DNA of 64,000 nucleotides from Oreohelix idahoensis (GCA_024509875.1 JAMPIV010017579.1:58501-122500), one strand, 5' to 3'. Positions 10,834-22,171 are shown, counted from the first letter of the stretch. Notes: generated by a model not told the origin, from the letters alone. Made by a program: numbers and translations.

Positions 10834-11796
10834 CACATAAGCCTCGTCGCCTGGGAATAATTGGCGTAATCGTCGAGACCTATTTTGTAGAGATCGAGCC
10901 TTAGCTTTTGCAGCCTCAGAAGAAGCTGTTGCCATCTGGCAAGACTCAATAATGTTCTTCCGAAGATTAATCACGTACTCGTAAGATGACTGAGTGTCCT
11001 GAGTCATCTCCGCGTCAATTAATAAGTCTTTTATTAGTCCCATAGGACCTCTTGGGGGAGCACCAAAAACTAATTCAAAGGGAGAGAAGCCAGTTTGTTC
11101 ATGCGGTACCTCCCAATAAGCAAATAGAACAGCTGGGAGTGCTCTGTCCCAGTCATGAGGGGGCTTAGCAGTAACCTTATGTAGTAGTTGTTTAAGTGTA
11201 CGGTTAAGTCTTTCAACCGCACCATTACTCATAGGGCGATAAATACTACTTAAATTCCTATCAATGTTCCAAGTTTTCATGACTTCCTTCATGGTGTCAG
11301 ATATGAACTGTGACCCATGGTCTGATAAAAGTTTTCTAGGAAACCCTATTCTAGAAAAGATAAGATGTAGTGCATCAGCTACATCTGTAGTGGTGGTGGT
11401 CTTTAATGGGATAGCTTCTGGCCATCGTGTGCACAAATCAATGCACGTAAGGACGAATCTATGTCCTCTGGCCGATGGTAGCAATGGACCAATAATATCT
11501 ATGGCCATCTTGTCAAACGGTCTTACTGAGATATCGCAAGCCTGAATAGGCGCCGTGTGAAAAGCTCCACGTGCTTTCACTTCTTGGCATGTAGTACAGG
11601 AACGTACATACTGCGAAATATCTCTTGACACTCCTGGCCAAAAGAATGAAGACAGTACTCGAGATCGTGTTCGAGTATATCCCATATGTCCAGCACAATG
11701 TGAGTCATGTGCATGTTGAAGAATGTACCGTCTAAAAGTATACGGGACCATAACTTGTTGTTTCATTTGTGATTTGTCATTAAAACATCTAATCAA
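10834..11796 (-). CDS. pol: Element A integrase (interrupted by element B)
   Basis: Open for over 300 codons. The zinc-binding module shows HAHDSHCAGHMGYTRTRSR and CTTCQ. The catalytic triad is visible as Asp in MAIDIIGPL, Asp in LSDHGSQF and Glu in NGAVERLNRTLKQ, followed by AYWEVPHEQTGFSPFELVFG and PRGPM. The frame then reads LFPGDEAYV and enters the LTR of B. The rest of the integrase and the reverse transcriptase lie at 1-526. A frame step of one base near 11796 links it to the upstream gag-protease frame. It is a different lineage from B, C and D: similar layout, low sequence likeness. Confidence 0.92.
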
Positions 11797-13937
11797 TATG
11801 TCATTTTTAATAACAAAACAATGTTTGTTATTATTACCTGAGGATAGATTGTCAACTTTATCAACCAGCTTAAAAATTTTTTTTTTAAAGATTTATCCTC
11901 TTTTTGTTTGGTTGCAAATGTTTCCCTGTCAATAGGTGAATTGACTACAAATTCCTCTTGGTTGTCTGCATCCATTTTATTATCATCAACTTTCTCCATG
12001 AGTTGAGTCTGCGCTCTAGTCGTCACGGCGTTTCCAGTGCATAGGTTATGTTTCTCCCATTCTATGATCTCATCTGGAGTACAATCTTTACTACCGTGTA
12101 TACGACCAACCATCAGATCAGCTATAGGCTTTTTTAGCATACATACTTTTACATTCCCTGTGAAAAAGGGTGTTCTAATATGAACAATAGCTGTGGGGTA
12201 AAACTCAATAGTTCCACCAAATGTCATGCAGCGTACATATTCTCCTGTCGCACAGCTAGGATGTACCAGCGACTGACGTACCCCAATCGTCGTGGATCCT
12301 GAATCTCTCAGCACTGAGACGACGGATCCATTAACGATTCCCCTGTTAAAAATTAGTAAGCCTGTTCCATCGTTGACTGCAAGACCTACCTGTGGTATAA
12401 TATGTCCGCAGTTAAGCACTGTTTCTTTCGCCTTCTGAAAAATAAGATTGCATTGTTGGCAACTATTTGCCACATTATAATTAATAGAAAAACATGCAGC
12501 AGAAGACTGTGTTGTATTATTGTCAAGTGGGACCTGAGCTATAGGGGTAGTATTATTTGTAACTGCCGCCCCTGTATTATGGTTGTACTGAGATGATCCC
12601 CGAGAATGAGATCGATTCCGAGTATAATTGTTAGAATTATCTCGTCGTCCTCTATAGTAACTATTATCTCGATGTCTCGAGCCATGATTATTACCATTCC
12701 AGTTATTGTTATTATTGGGAGTATGTGATCGATTATAATTAGTGTTATGTTGACCATTGTGGTAGTTTGTTTGAGGTGAATAATTTCTATCTCGTGATCT
12801 ACCTCTGTTGAACTCATTTTTATTGTTGAAATCATTATTATGTCCCTTCTGAAAGTTAACATTGTGATTTCTTTGGAACCTACTTCTGTCTACACTGTGA
12901 TGTCTTTGTTTGTTATTATGATTGGAGGCCATATTAGACGCCACAGGTAGAGGTTCTCTTAATGAGGAGTTAGAAATGGTTGCATTCGGATGTGCCGAAC
13001 AGTAGTTTAAAGAAATTTTTTCTAACTCGTCAATAGTACCTGGTTTACGCTCCTGCAAATATGCAAAAAATGGCTGGCTAACCGAAGATAATACCTTATC
13101 CCGTAGTAGTAAATCAACTAATTTGTCGTATGATTTGTTGACTTCTGCCAGTTCAACCCATCTATTAAATGTATTGCGTATGTTCGCAATGAATCCTGCA
13201 AAATCTTTTGGAGATTCAGGTAAAATTCCCTTAAATTTCAACCTACAGTGTTCCTCGTCCAGGTGAAACCTTCGTAAAAGCAAGGACTTAATAGCACCGT
13301 AGTTATTTGCTATTGATGGGTCAGCATTTTGAGAAGCCGTCAGTGGTTCTCCAACCAAGAATTCATTTAACTTGAGTACCCATGACTCTTCAGGCAAATG
13401 GTTAGTTTTGCAAGTCTGTTCAAAACGTGACAGGAACGATGAAAGGTCGTCCACGTTTAAGTTGAGAGTGGGTAATTTAAAGTTGTAGAAATGTTTAGTT
13501 TGGCTGGATGATGATCCATTTTGTGCGTTATTATTTTGGTTTGCATCAGCACTTTGTGCTTGTAATCTTGCTGTCTCCAATTTAATACGCGCCAATTCCA
13601 TTTCTTGTTGTAAAATAATTTCCTCTCGTTTCAATTTATTCTCTTCTTCCTGTTGAGCAATTTCTCTTAATCTATTTTCCTTGGCAATTTGCTTCATCTC
13701 ACGTTCTGCTTCCTCTTTCTTTAATGCAGCCTTTTGTTCCTCTTCCTCTTTCTTTAATGCAGCCTTTTGTTCCTCTTCCTCTTTCTTTAATGCAGCCTTT
13801 TTCTCTGCTTCTTTTCTTTCACGTTCCTCCATTTCTGCTTTATGTTTTTCCAGTTCTGCCTCAGCAAACTGACGAAGTTCTTGAGATTTATAACCATATT
13901 CCTTACCAATTTTAACGAAATGGTCTATAGTAAGCAT
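11793..13937 (-). CDS. gag-pro: Element A Gag-protease polyprotein
   Basis: A single open frame of 714 codons starting MLTIDHFVKIGKEYGYK. Residues about 30-130 are a Lys/Glu coiled coil with an 11-residue unit (KKEEEEQKAAL) repeated about three times. A capsid-like domain follows (FKLPTLNLNVDDLSSFLSRF, WVLKLNEFLVGEPL, YLQERKPGTIDELEKI). Then comes a long Asn/Arg/His-rich basic region (about 330-470), probably nucleic-acid binding in place of a classical knuckle. It continues through CQQC...NCGH to a retropepsin domain with active site LRDSGSTTIG and ends in the linker to integrase (VTTRAQTQL). That Gag and protease share one frame here suggests this copy is fairly intact. Confidence 0.88.
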   Translation of the reverse strand: MLTIDHFVKIGKEYGYKSQELRQFAEAELEKHKAEMEERERKEAEKKAALKKEEEEQKAALKKEEEEQKAALKKEEAEREMKQIAKENRLREIAQQEEENKLKREEIILQQEMELARIKLETARLQAQSADANQNNNAQNGSSSSQTKHFYNFKLPTLNLNVDDLSSFLSRFEQTCKTNHLPEESWVLKLNEFLVGEPLTASQNADPSIANNYGAIKSLLLRRFHLDEEHCRLKFKGILPESPKDFAGFIANIRNTFNRWVELAEVNKSYDKLVDLLLRDKVLSSVSQPFFAYLQERKPGTIDELEKISLNYCSAHPNATISNSSLREPLPVASNMASNHNNKQRHHSVDRSRFQRNHNVNFQKGHNNDFNNKNEFNRGRSRDRNYSPQTNYHNGQHNTNYNRSHTPNNNNNWNGNNHGSRHRDNSYYRGRRDNSNNYTRNRSHSRGSSQYNHNTGAAVTNNTTPIAQVPLDNNTTQSSAACFSINYNVANSCQQCNLIFQKAKETVLNCGHIIPQVGLAVNDGTGLLIFNRGIVNGSVVSVLRDSGSTTIGVRQSLVHPSCATGEYVRCMTFGGTIEFYPTAIVHIRTPFFTGNVKVCMLKKPIADLMVGRIHGSKDCTPDEIIEWEKHNLCTGNAVTTRAQTQLMEKVDDNKMDADNQEEFVVNSPIDRETFATKQKEDKSLKKKFLSWLIKLTIYPQVIITNIVLLLKMTY

Positions 13938-16311
13938 TTTGACTTTTATCTGGTAAGTAATTATTGGTAATTACTGATTAAAATAGTCAATAGTAGCTTC
14001 AGAGTAATTATTATACTTACTCAACTTAGGAATATTCAATATAAATAATCACAATAGTACTGAACTCTAATGTCTAAGTTCAACTAATAGACAATATTTT
14101 GTAACAATATTGTATCTAAGTACTAACTATATCATAAATAGTTATGATATCTGTTAACTATAATGTAATTACATCACACAATTAATCTTAATATCCAATA
14201 ATGTTGGGTATGATTCCTAGTAATTATATTGTTCAATGTACTAAGTCACTCTCTTAGTACTAGAAAAGTATATTAAATAATATACAATGGGTCTATTACC
14301 TCAAAGGTAGACTATAAGATTATTTTATTTGGTCAATATATATATTATATTATTATGCCCTAGGCATCTCTTATAAATTGCAGTGCTAATTTCTTGGACT
14401 ATCACTGCATAATTATGCAATGTCCCATATTAACCTTAAATGTCAGAAAAAATTAATTAAATTAAATTACAAGTGTATTATTGCATATAATATCATATTA
14501 TTAATGTAGTATTTAATATATACCATGAGGACAAACAAAACAATGATGCAACTAAAGGGTACAAACAATGTCAAGACGCAAACAAGACATTTTCACAATT
14601 AAAAATGAATTTATGAACTAAATAAAAAAAGCGGAAGTGTCACAAGCCAAATGAAGGGTCAAGGTCTGACCCGAGGTCAACTTAATATTCAAAGTACACA
14701 AAAAAAAGAATGCAAAAAATGATGACATCACAGGACTCATAACGGACAAACATTTAACAATCATAAAATAAATTGATAGTAAGAGTAGACTGGACGAAAT
14801 AGTTAACGAACATGATACAAAACTGAATAAAATGTGAACTTAGTACAAATAAAATACGCCAATTATCTACGGAACGGTACAGCTAACACAAATCGTCAGA
14901 CGACAGCAGATTTGGACAGGCAGTCCAATGGCAAACCTCAATGGGGCTTCCAAAAATGCAATCGTTTAACTGCCCTAAGACCGACTGAAATCTAGGTGGT
15001 CAGCTGTTCGCGACATTCCCCAGAGATTTCAGTTCCCTCCAACCGGCCCGCTAATTAACAACACATTAAAACAACCCAAAAAAAAATACATGAAACACAT
15101 TCAGAAAAGACATGCCTATGCAGGCAAAAGGCATGGACTCAGTATTACTGTTTGCAATGACGACAGTATTAAAACAACTAGACTTATCTTTTCCGTTGCT
15201 TAGATCAGTGCTAGAGGTCGTCAACAGCTAGGCTAATGCCCCTGACTGTCTGCTCCTGTAGTCCATATCGTGTGTTTGCTTCAATGGCTCATGTTTCCCC
15301 TGGTTAGACTTAGAAAACGACTTTGGTTTCTCCGACGGTTCACCTACACGACTTTCGGTGACGTCACGTTGTTAGGCATTATAATGAGTAAGACGTCATC
15401 TTCGACTGGATCATGTGATCGAAACTTGATCATAAATATTATGGTTAACATGTGCGTAAGGAACAGAAGTTTGTTTCTTTTTTCTGTCGTTCCCCGCATT
15501 CGGCCGCCACTTTGTTGCTGAGTTATTTGCCGGTTGAAGATCATGCACTGAGTATGGTTACTTTAGTGATCTTTTGTTAATCGTGCTTTGTTTATTATTA
15601 CGCGAATTAGGGTGAAGGTGTTCATACAACTCAGTAGCATGGTATGAAGAAGTAGTTCATGTAACTTGAACTCAGCAACATTAATGAAGTAATTAATGCC
15701 TTCAGATTGAGTCCGTAATATTTAATCACATGTACACACAGGATGATCATTTCAAATAGGAACAGAACATGAGTCCGTATAAGTCATGCATAAATTAATC
15801 AATAACGTAGACTGCTGGTTTACGTGTCAATGTCCGTTTAAGGATACAATGCAGTATTGTCGTCAGAACATCACAGCTATATGCACGCGCAGCTAGACAT
15901 GGCTACCTGCCGACAGTGAGACTGCGAGTCTGAATATTTCATACGAATTTTGACGATTATTCTCCTCCTTCTGAGGATTCTAGTTAAATACTAACCTCCA
16001 TAAATTTTCCTCTCATATAGAGTTCTAGGACTGACCCTGGTCCATCAAAAATGCACATATAAATGGCTATATCATGCCATTGAATTGGAAGGTTAGAAAA
16101 ACGCAGCTATTCAGCTTGGCGGTCAAGTAACAAAGGGTAGCGTCTCCTAGTTACCGACTGTGTCCTAAACAACGCTAGACACGTCATAATCGATCGTGTA
16201 TGGAGCGTTCAATAATTGAAACATCTATCGCAATATATTAAATGTCTTAACCTTTACATTTGCACGTCCGCTAACCTTTAGCAGACGGCGTTAATATCAT
16301 ATACCGTAACA
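13938..16311 (-). repeat. Probable leader and 5-prime LTR of element A
   Basis: No convincing gene. The first 600 bp are very A/T-rich. The right limit is suggested by 16311: there the homologous gag of element E stops abruptly, and the plus strand ends CCGTAACA, which reads TGTTACGG in element orientation, an acceptable LTR start. The inner LTR edge and the primer site were not identified, and the partner LTR lies outside the window, so the LTR status is inference. Short frames such as 15270-15521 show no family features. Confidence 0.45.
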
Positions 16312-17165
16312 ATCATCTCTTTGAGATCTTGGGTTTTCCCCAAAGAAGCCCATTTCTCCATATACGTTTCTAACGGGGTGGAGAACTGGTGATAGGTCTC
16401 ACCCGACAGTAGCCTGGCATTCCTAAATTTCTTTCTATAAAACTCTCCGTTCTTTTCGTATCTTAACAGAAGAGCCTGTTTCAACATGTCATAGTTGTCT
16501 TGGTCATCCCTGCTCATTTTAAGAAACACTTCATAAGCTGTTCCCCGAAGACCCTGAGACAACTTTACACCCAATTTTTCTCTTTCTAACCCATAAGTAG
16601 TGGCTAATATTTCGTATCTGCTTAAATACGACTCAATGTCATCATCCTTTTCCACAAAGTAATCTAAATGGAACCCCATGGCTGATGAGGAGGCGCCTGG
16701 CTTGCAGCTGAGTCGGAAGTGGAGGGGCTAGTTCCATTTTCAGGAGCATGGCCTTGCAGCTCTAACTCCCTTAGTCGTATCTCATGTTCTCTTTGTAATC
16801 TTTTTTCTTCTGCTTCTGCTTCCCTCTGCAGTCGCTTTTCTTCTCTTTCTGCCTCCAATTTCCTTTCTTCTTTCTCTTTCTCAGCCTCAAGTTTCTTTGC
16901 CTCAGCCTCAAGTTTCTTTGCCTCAGCCTCAAGTTTCGTTTCCTCCAACTGCAGCCTCTTAATCTCAGCCTCCCTATCAGCCTCTAATTTCTTAGTCTCC
17001 CTAGCATCTTCTAATTGCATTTTCCTTTCCTCAGCTAACCTATGTTATTCCCTAGTAATAAATTTATCACATTCTGAGGTGACATAGTCAATTAAGATTT
17101 GACCCTCCATATTCATTTCTTTTGCAGTCTGAACAGCCGCAGATCGAAACTTGGCCAGATCTGCC
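16312..17165 (-). pseudogene. gag: Element E Gag, truncated at its 3-prime side
   Basis: Starts at 17165 with MADLAKFRSAAVQTAKEM, the same start as the Gag of element C. An in-frame stop lies near 17046 and a frame change near 16670. A coiled coil with the repeat KLEAEAK (three copies, 16890-16935) precedes HAPENGTSPSTSDSAASQ and a capsid-like domain (MGFHLDYFVEKDDDIESYL, REKLGVKLSQGLRGTAYEVF). The homology to C stops inside LGKTQDLKEMI at 16312, probably because element A is inserted there. Confidence 0.85.
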
Positions 17166-17336
17166 ATTCTGATAAATGCAAAATGTTCTAACAAAGTTTC
17201 TAAATAAGTATAATTTTATCTAATAAATTCTGGGTTCTGACAGTTTCTTGACTTCCCAAATCTTGGGCAATAATGATTATGGGGATTCCCTGGGACAATA
17301 GAATGTTGTTTATGCTAAGACCCAGACCCCAATGTA
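17166..17336 (-). other. Element E leader and primer-binding region
   Basis: Comparable in length to the leader of element C (about 180 bp) and shares with it the segment GGGATTCCCTGGG near 17283. Next to the presumed LTR edge, the minus strand reads TACAT and then TGGGGTCTGGGTC, the same five-base offset as in B and C, but a diverged primer site. Confidence 0.55.
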
Positions 17337-17800
17337 TGTAGTACTAGGAGAAATTCAGATGCCCGGACAAGCCTACCAATTTATGTAGCAAAGTTAGATT
17401 TTGCTGGAGAGGTTATGATGGTATCCTAAAAAGAATGAAATCCGTGTATGTATTTACCGTGTGAGGTCAAGCACACGTAGGCCCCTGACTCTATAAATGA
17501 TGATGATGAATTATGTGCAGGGAACCTAACGCTACCTCCCTAGATCTCACACGGTCACTGTGTTGGCTCTAGTGTATGGTGTACGATGTACCTAGTGTCT
17601 AGGGGAGAAATTAAATGATGGTACACAACACAAAAACACTTTAAGTTACTATGAGGAAGTGAATAAAACCTGTGGTTAAGTTTTACTTTAAATTAATTTT
17701 TTTGTACAATTTATTTTGCCTGTCCAGTCATATCGTTTGGACAGGTCTTTGAAAATGAGGACAAGATAGTTTACATAAAAAATTAACTAAAATTGTGTGG
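17337..17800 (-). repeat. Element E LTR, start recognised, far end not delimited
   Basis: Opens TGTAGTACTAGG. Over several hundred bases it is a diverged relative of the element C LTR read in reverse. Shared blocks include GTGAGGTC, CCCTGA, ACCTAAC and CTACC at 17461-17550 and the AATTAATTT region near 17690. An LTR of C's length would reach about 19.8 kb, but I cannot follow the likeness past about 17800. Confidence 0.6.
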
Positions 17801-19974
17801 ACAATCTGCCCAAATAACTAAAATGTTAATATATGTATTTTCTGTTTGAATGTTCACAGCTTAAATTTATTCTTCTAAGAGAGAGAGAGTCACTGTGTAT
17901 GAGGGGCTGTAATGTCATCATACCCCACAAAAGTCCTGAGTATGACTTGAATTACCAAGGTTTATTTAAACCGAAACTGTCAGATGTACCCAGGTCCTTA
18001 ACATATCACTTGGGGTTTCTTGTTGAAAGATAGGATATTGTGTAGTTGCAGAAATATCGATATCACGTCACACACCCAAGCTCCTGCTGTTATCTCTTGA
18101 CAGCATACATAACGTGTAGGAGACTTCTTGGCGTATCGTCAATCCTCAGGTTTCCTGTCACCAGCTGGCAACAGGAAACGAAACCTCTGCAATAAAAGGA
18201 CACCCTGGCCTTTTACATCTGATCACTTATTCTTTTATTTAATTTCATACGTGGGTATGGGGTCAGCCTCGCGTGCATTTTAGGTGCACTCATCCCCTAA
18301 TTTTCATGACTCCCACCTTGCTGTGACCACCCCTCAGGTCCCTATGGCAGATACGCCACTGTACGTTTACATAGTTTTCCTCAATAATATAATGTGGGGT
18401 AACCACATTTCCTTTTATATATTTTTCTCATCTTTTTCTTTTTAAATATAAATGCTTCAGGCATGTTGAACAGTGTTCATTGAACACAGAGGCTTACTAA
18501 TATGCTCTAATACAATAATATTCAAACATAATCATGACAACATACATTAGTTAGATACATTTCAACGTGAGGACTCAACAATGCCTGCTCCCGGCACGTC
18601 CTTCACTTTTTCCCAATAGTAGTATCTAACTTTGGTAATGGGATTAAGCATATTAAATTCATAAAGCATCCTTACCACAAATCAAGAAATATAAACAAAT
18701 GACGCTGACTTTGCAAAGAAATGGCCTCAGTTTCTTCTGCTCCGTCCAGACTGTGAAATACTCATATAGTTATTTAATTAACTTTTAAATTTATCACAGC
18801 TGATCTCAGCGTATCTGAATAAAAAATACAGTTCAACTGGCCATGAATAGTGAAAGCGTTTTGCTAATATTTAGTAGCACTGGCCAATCGAAAGCTTGCG
18901 ACTACCAGAATTCAAATGCAGTTTTTGAAAACCAAAAATAATTTCAAACATACTCTGCGTCTGGTAGTCGATTGGCCAGCCTGCTTTAGTTATGCCAATG
19001 CAAAACGATGTTAGTTTTTGGTAACAATTTTCCTACCGCTCCCCTCTCCTTCTATGCTCTTGTTACCCAAGCTAATTTGAATTTCCTCAATGCCTCTCTT
19101 CTAAGCTGGTGTCCCCACTAACGTTAAGAAAAACAAAGCAGGACCAACAGTCTGTCTGGTCGTGCGTTCGTAGACAATTAGTATTTTCTCAACAATTTAT
19201 GTAATACTGGGACTATCATATTATTTAAAACACATTCTTGCTCAGTTAATTCTAAGCTATACTACCATATATTTTTTATGTTCAGTTTCATTATGGTTTT
19301 AGATTTTCAATTTTGTCACCGGTCATCGTCAAATAAATATTTTACACAGGACGGCCATCTTCCCCTCTCGCTATCTCGCAAGCATGTATTTTTCAAATAA
19401 CTAACTTGTTTTTGTGACGTCAGAAACATTACCGCGAGGAGGCAATAAAATTGTCTGCGTGTTTTGCCTCTCTTGGCTTTGTCGCCACGTGTATATATGC
19501 ATGGCAGAATGTGTCAGGCGAAGCGGGGTTGTGCATGGCGGGTTAAGAATTGGCGTTAAATATTTGTATTGTATCGTGTAACACTACCAAAAAATGTAAG
19601 GATTACTACTAAATTTGCGTTAAAGTTGACAGAATACGTTAATTCAGATAGTTATTTTGCGGCACACTTCCTCAAAATCGTTAATTATAAGTCTAGGCTG
19701 CCAAATGTATGCAGCAGATCTGGTAAAATGTTAGTAGTACGTTTTCGAAACCGAAACTAAAACGCGTGTTAGATTTTTACCGTGGAATCGTTCTATTGGC
19801 TTTAGCACTGCACAAAAGGCAGCGTTGCTGGCGTGTGAGAGCATCACCGTCAGACACAATAGGGCTGTTTTATTTATTATCATTTTATGACTAAAATCTT
19901 ACTGAAATGAGCGATTATTCTCGTAGATTTTACTACACATGCCAAGATAGTTTATTGTAGTGGAACGCGAAGTA
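17801..19974. other. Unassigned stretch, possibly remainder of element E LTR
   Basis: No gene recognised. An imperfect inverted repeat lies at about 18881-18912 and 18957-18981 (CTGGCCAATCG / CGATTGGCCAG with GACTACCAGA). At 19938-19974 begins a segment (CATGCCAAGATAGTTTATTG) that recurs at 26648 and is the target of the Tc1 insertion. Confidence 0.4.
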
Positions 19975-19996
19975 TACTACTCGTCAAAAGTCAAGG

Positions 19997-20265
19997 AACC
20001 CCCCCCCCCCCGTTACACGCCCATTGAGGCATATTGGGAATATGGTGTTAGGCCCATATTATCTTGACCGTCGGCACACGAGGGGTGATGTGGTCGGCAT
20101 CACGCCGGCCGCCTTAACCTTCCCAGAGTTGCTCTGGTACCCATTTGGGGCTGGGTCGACCCAGGAGCCGTTTGTGGCCTAAAAAATTCCCGCCTCATCT
20201 GGGGATCGAACCATAGACCACTGCGCTAGGAAGCCAGTGCACTAACCACTATGCTACCGCGGCTC
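19997..20265 (-). mobile_element. tRNA-derived SINE inserted in the Tc1 inverted repeat
   Basis: Flanked by the exact 12-bp duplication CAAAAGTCAAGG (19985-19996 and 20266-20277). The minus strand starts GGAGCCGCGGTAGCATAGTGG, matching a tRNA A box, followed about 45 bases on by the B box GGTTCGATCCC. The body is not tRNA-like, and the 3-prime end is a run of about 14 G (C on the plus strand), an odd tail for a SINE. It would be transcribed by RNA polymerase III and mobilised by a LINE. Confidence 0.9.
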
Positions 20266-20620
20266 CAAAAGTCAAGGGCCACCCTATTATTTTCAATACA
20301 CTTTCATATAAGCGCATAGAATAATTAAATGAAGGAAGTTTTTAGTAAAAATGGGTGCAATATCTTCCTCTGACAGTCCTCTATGCACATTAAGCATAAA
20401 AACAACTCACCGACAACCATGGTCATCACGTGCAATTTGGTTTGCTGACCATAAATTCACATTTATAATCTGTTTTTTCAAACTTCCGTACAACCAAACA
20501 GGTGAGGTAATCGTGCTGATTGACATTCCACGTGCAATGGCGATTTTTCGTGAACAGAGTTCACTCTTAATTTGTTTTACAATCAGCAGACTTGGGGTAG
20601 TTTCATCACTTGCAAAAACC

Positions 20621-21649
20621 ATGCCTCCAAGAAGACGTCTTGACACCTTACAAAGAATGAGGGCTATAGCATGGGTTGAAAGTGGTTTATCTGTCCGTGA
20701 GGTTGCTAGACGACTTGCAGTGTCACACTCTACTACCCAAAGAATTTTGGAGAGATTTTAGGCCACAGGAAGTGTGGAGGATCGCCACCGGCCAGGTCAC
20801 CCTAGATGCACCAATAGACATGATGACTGGTACCTCTTGTTGTCAGCCCTGCGCCATCGAACAGTGACTTGTTCCACTCTAAGATGTCAGCTGAGAATAA
20901 CTGTAAACGTTAATGTCAGTCAAAGCACCATTCGCAGACGTTTACATGAATTTGGACTGGCTGCTCGACGTCCCGCAGTCAGAATCCCTCTTACTCCTGC
21001 TCATCGCAGAGCCCGTGTTGCTTGGTGTCGCGAGCACATCCGATGGACAAGGCAACAATGGAGTCAAGTTCTCTTCACTGATGAATCTCGCTTCACTGTG
21101 TCATTCAATGATGGTAGGATTCGAGTTTGGAGACGACCAGGAGAGCGATTTATTGATGACACAATTCGAGAGTTGGATCGTTATGGTAGGGGTTCTGTCA
21201 TGGTCTCGGGAGGCTTCTACAGATATGGCAGGACCCCACTCTACATCATCCAAGGCAACTTGACCGGCTAAAGATAACAGAACGAAATCTTGAGACCAAT
21301 TGTTCAGCCTGCTCTGGAGGCCATAGGTGGTAATGCCATCCTCCAAGATGATAACGCTCGACCCCATGGAGCTCGTGTGGTGAATGAGTTTATTCAGCAA
21401 CATGGGATCATCAGGATGGCGTGGCCAGCTCATTCATCTGACCTTTCTCCGATTGAGCACTTCTGGGATGTCCTTGGTCGAAGATTGTCAACAAATCATC
21501 CCCTGCTAATGGATGTTGCACAACTGACTGCATTTCTGCTTCATGAATGGCAAGCTGTTCCTCAGGATACTCTTCGGACCCTTGTGGACTCGATGCGTCT
21601 ACGCTGTCTTGAATGCCTTGCTGCAAACGGTGGTCATACCCGATTTTGA
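20621..21649 (+). pseudogene. Tc1 transposase (broken)
   Basis: Starts MPPRRRLDTLQRMRAIAW at 20621, with an N-terminal helix-turn-helix (LSVREVARRLAVSHSTTQRIL). A stop or frame change at 20761 leads to the second frame (RRRLHEFGLAARRP, then the catalytic LFTDESRFTV). A stop at 21271 precedes the third (LQDDNARPHGARVV ... SSDLSPIEHFWD), where Asp and Glu are 34 residues apart: the DD34E signature of Tc1. All three catalytic residues remain, but the frame breaks rule out a functional protein. About 340 residues in total, the normal length. Confidence 0.93.
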
Positions 21650-21875
21650 AATGTCTATTTGTCCAATATCTATTGCGTGACTTTTGAAAAGGTGGGTGAC
21701 ACACTTCACAGCTTCATTGCGTTTGAATGTGTGTTTCCATTTCTTTACGTGACATGTCAATTTGGTATTCAATAAATGCCGTTTTGACTGATACCAATTA
21801 CGTTTATATCAGATTTGTTTTATGGTTTCAACGAAGGTTTTTCTAAGTGGCCCTTGACTTTTGACGAGTAGTATA

Positions 21876-22142
21876 GTTAACGTATATTTTTATGGTGATT
21901 AGTTTAGTTACATCTGTTGTGTATAAAGTTGTAGTGTTAAATGCCCTTTGAGAAGATGCATCTAGCTTTAGTTATTTAAATTTCTTATGTCTCAAAGTGC
22001 CTTAAACACAAAGGAGTGGCATTACGCTCACAAGAAATTTAAATAACTAAAGCTAGATGCATCTCCTCAAAGGACATTTAACACAACAACTATTTGCACA
22101 ACAGATGTAACTAAACTAATCACCATAAAAATACGGTATAAC
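21876..22142. repeat. Foldback inverted repeat
   Basis: Arm 21876-21986 (GTTAACGTATATTTTTATGG to ATTTAAATTTCTT) is repeated in reverse at about 22032-22142, with several differences. The 45-base loop is itself the reverse complement of the sequence that follows the single arm at 26797-26844. Thus the right half is a longer inverted copy of the same dispersed repeat. No coding frame. Confidence 0.85.
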
Positions 22143-22171
22143 AATCCATCTGTCACCTCGAGCCGGTTACT

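Larger units (their letters stand above)
19975..21873 (+). mobile_element. Tc1-family DNA transposon, defective, with SINE in its left end
   Basis: Terminal inverted repeats TACTACTCGTCAAAAGTCAA at the left and its reverse complement at the right (about 21850-21873), flanked by TA duplications at 19973-19974 and 21874-21875. The related repeat at 26648 carries the same flank with the site empty (CGCGAAGTAGTTAACG), confirming the limits. Without the SINE and its duplication the element is about 1.6 kb, normal for Tc1. The transposase is broken. Confidence 0.93.

Noticed and set aside
13681..13915. Ser/Phe-rich frames opposite to the element A Gag
   Set aside because: Mirror frames of a Lys/Glu coiled coil. 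The same holds for 7645-7981, 16719-17087, 39733-40055 and 52824-53156.
15270..15544. Overlapping frames of 66-83 codons
   Set aside because: They lie in the presumed leader/LTR of element A and have no motif.
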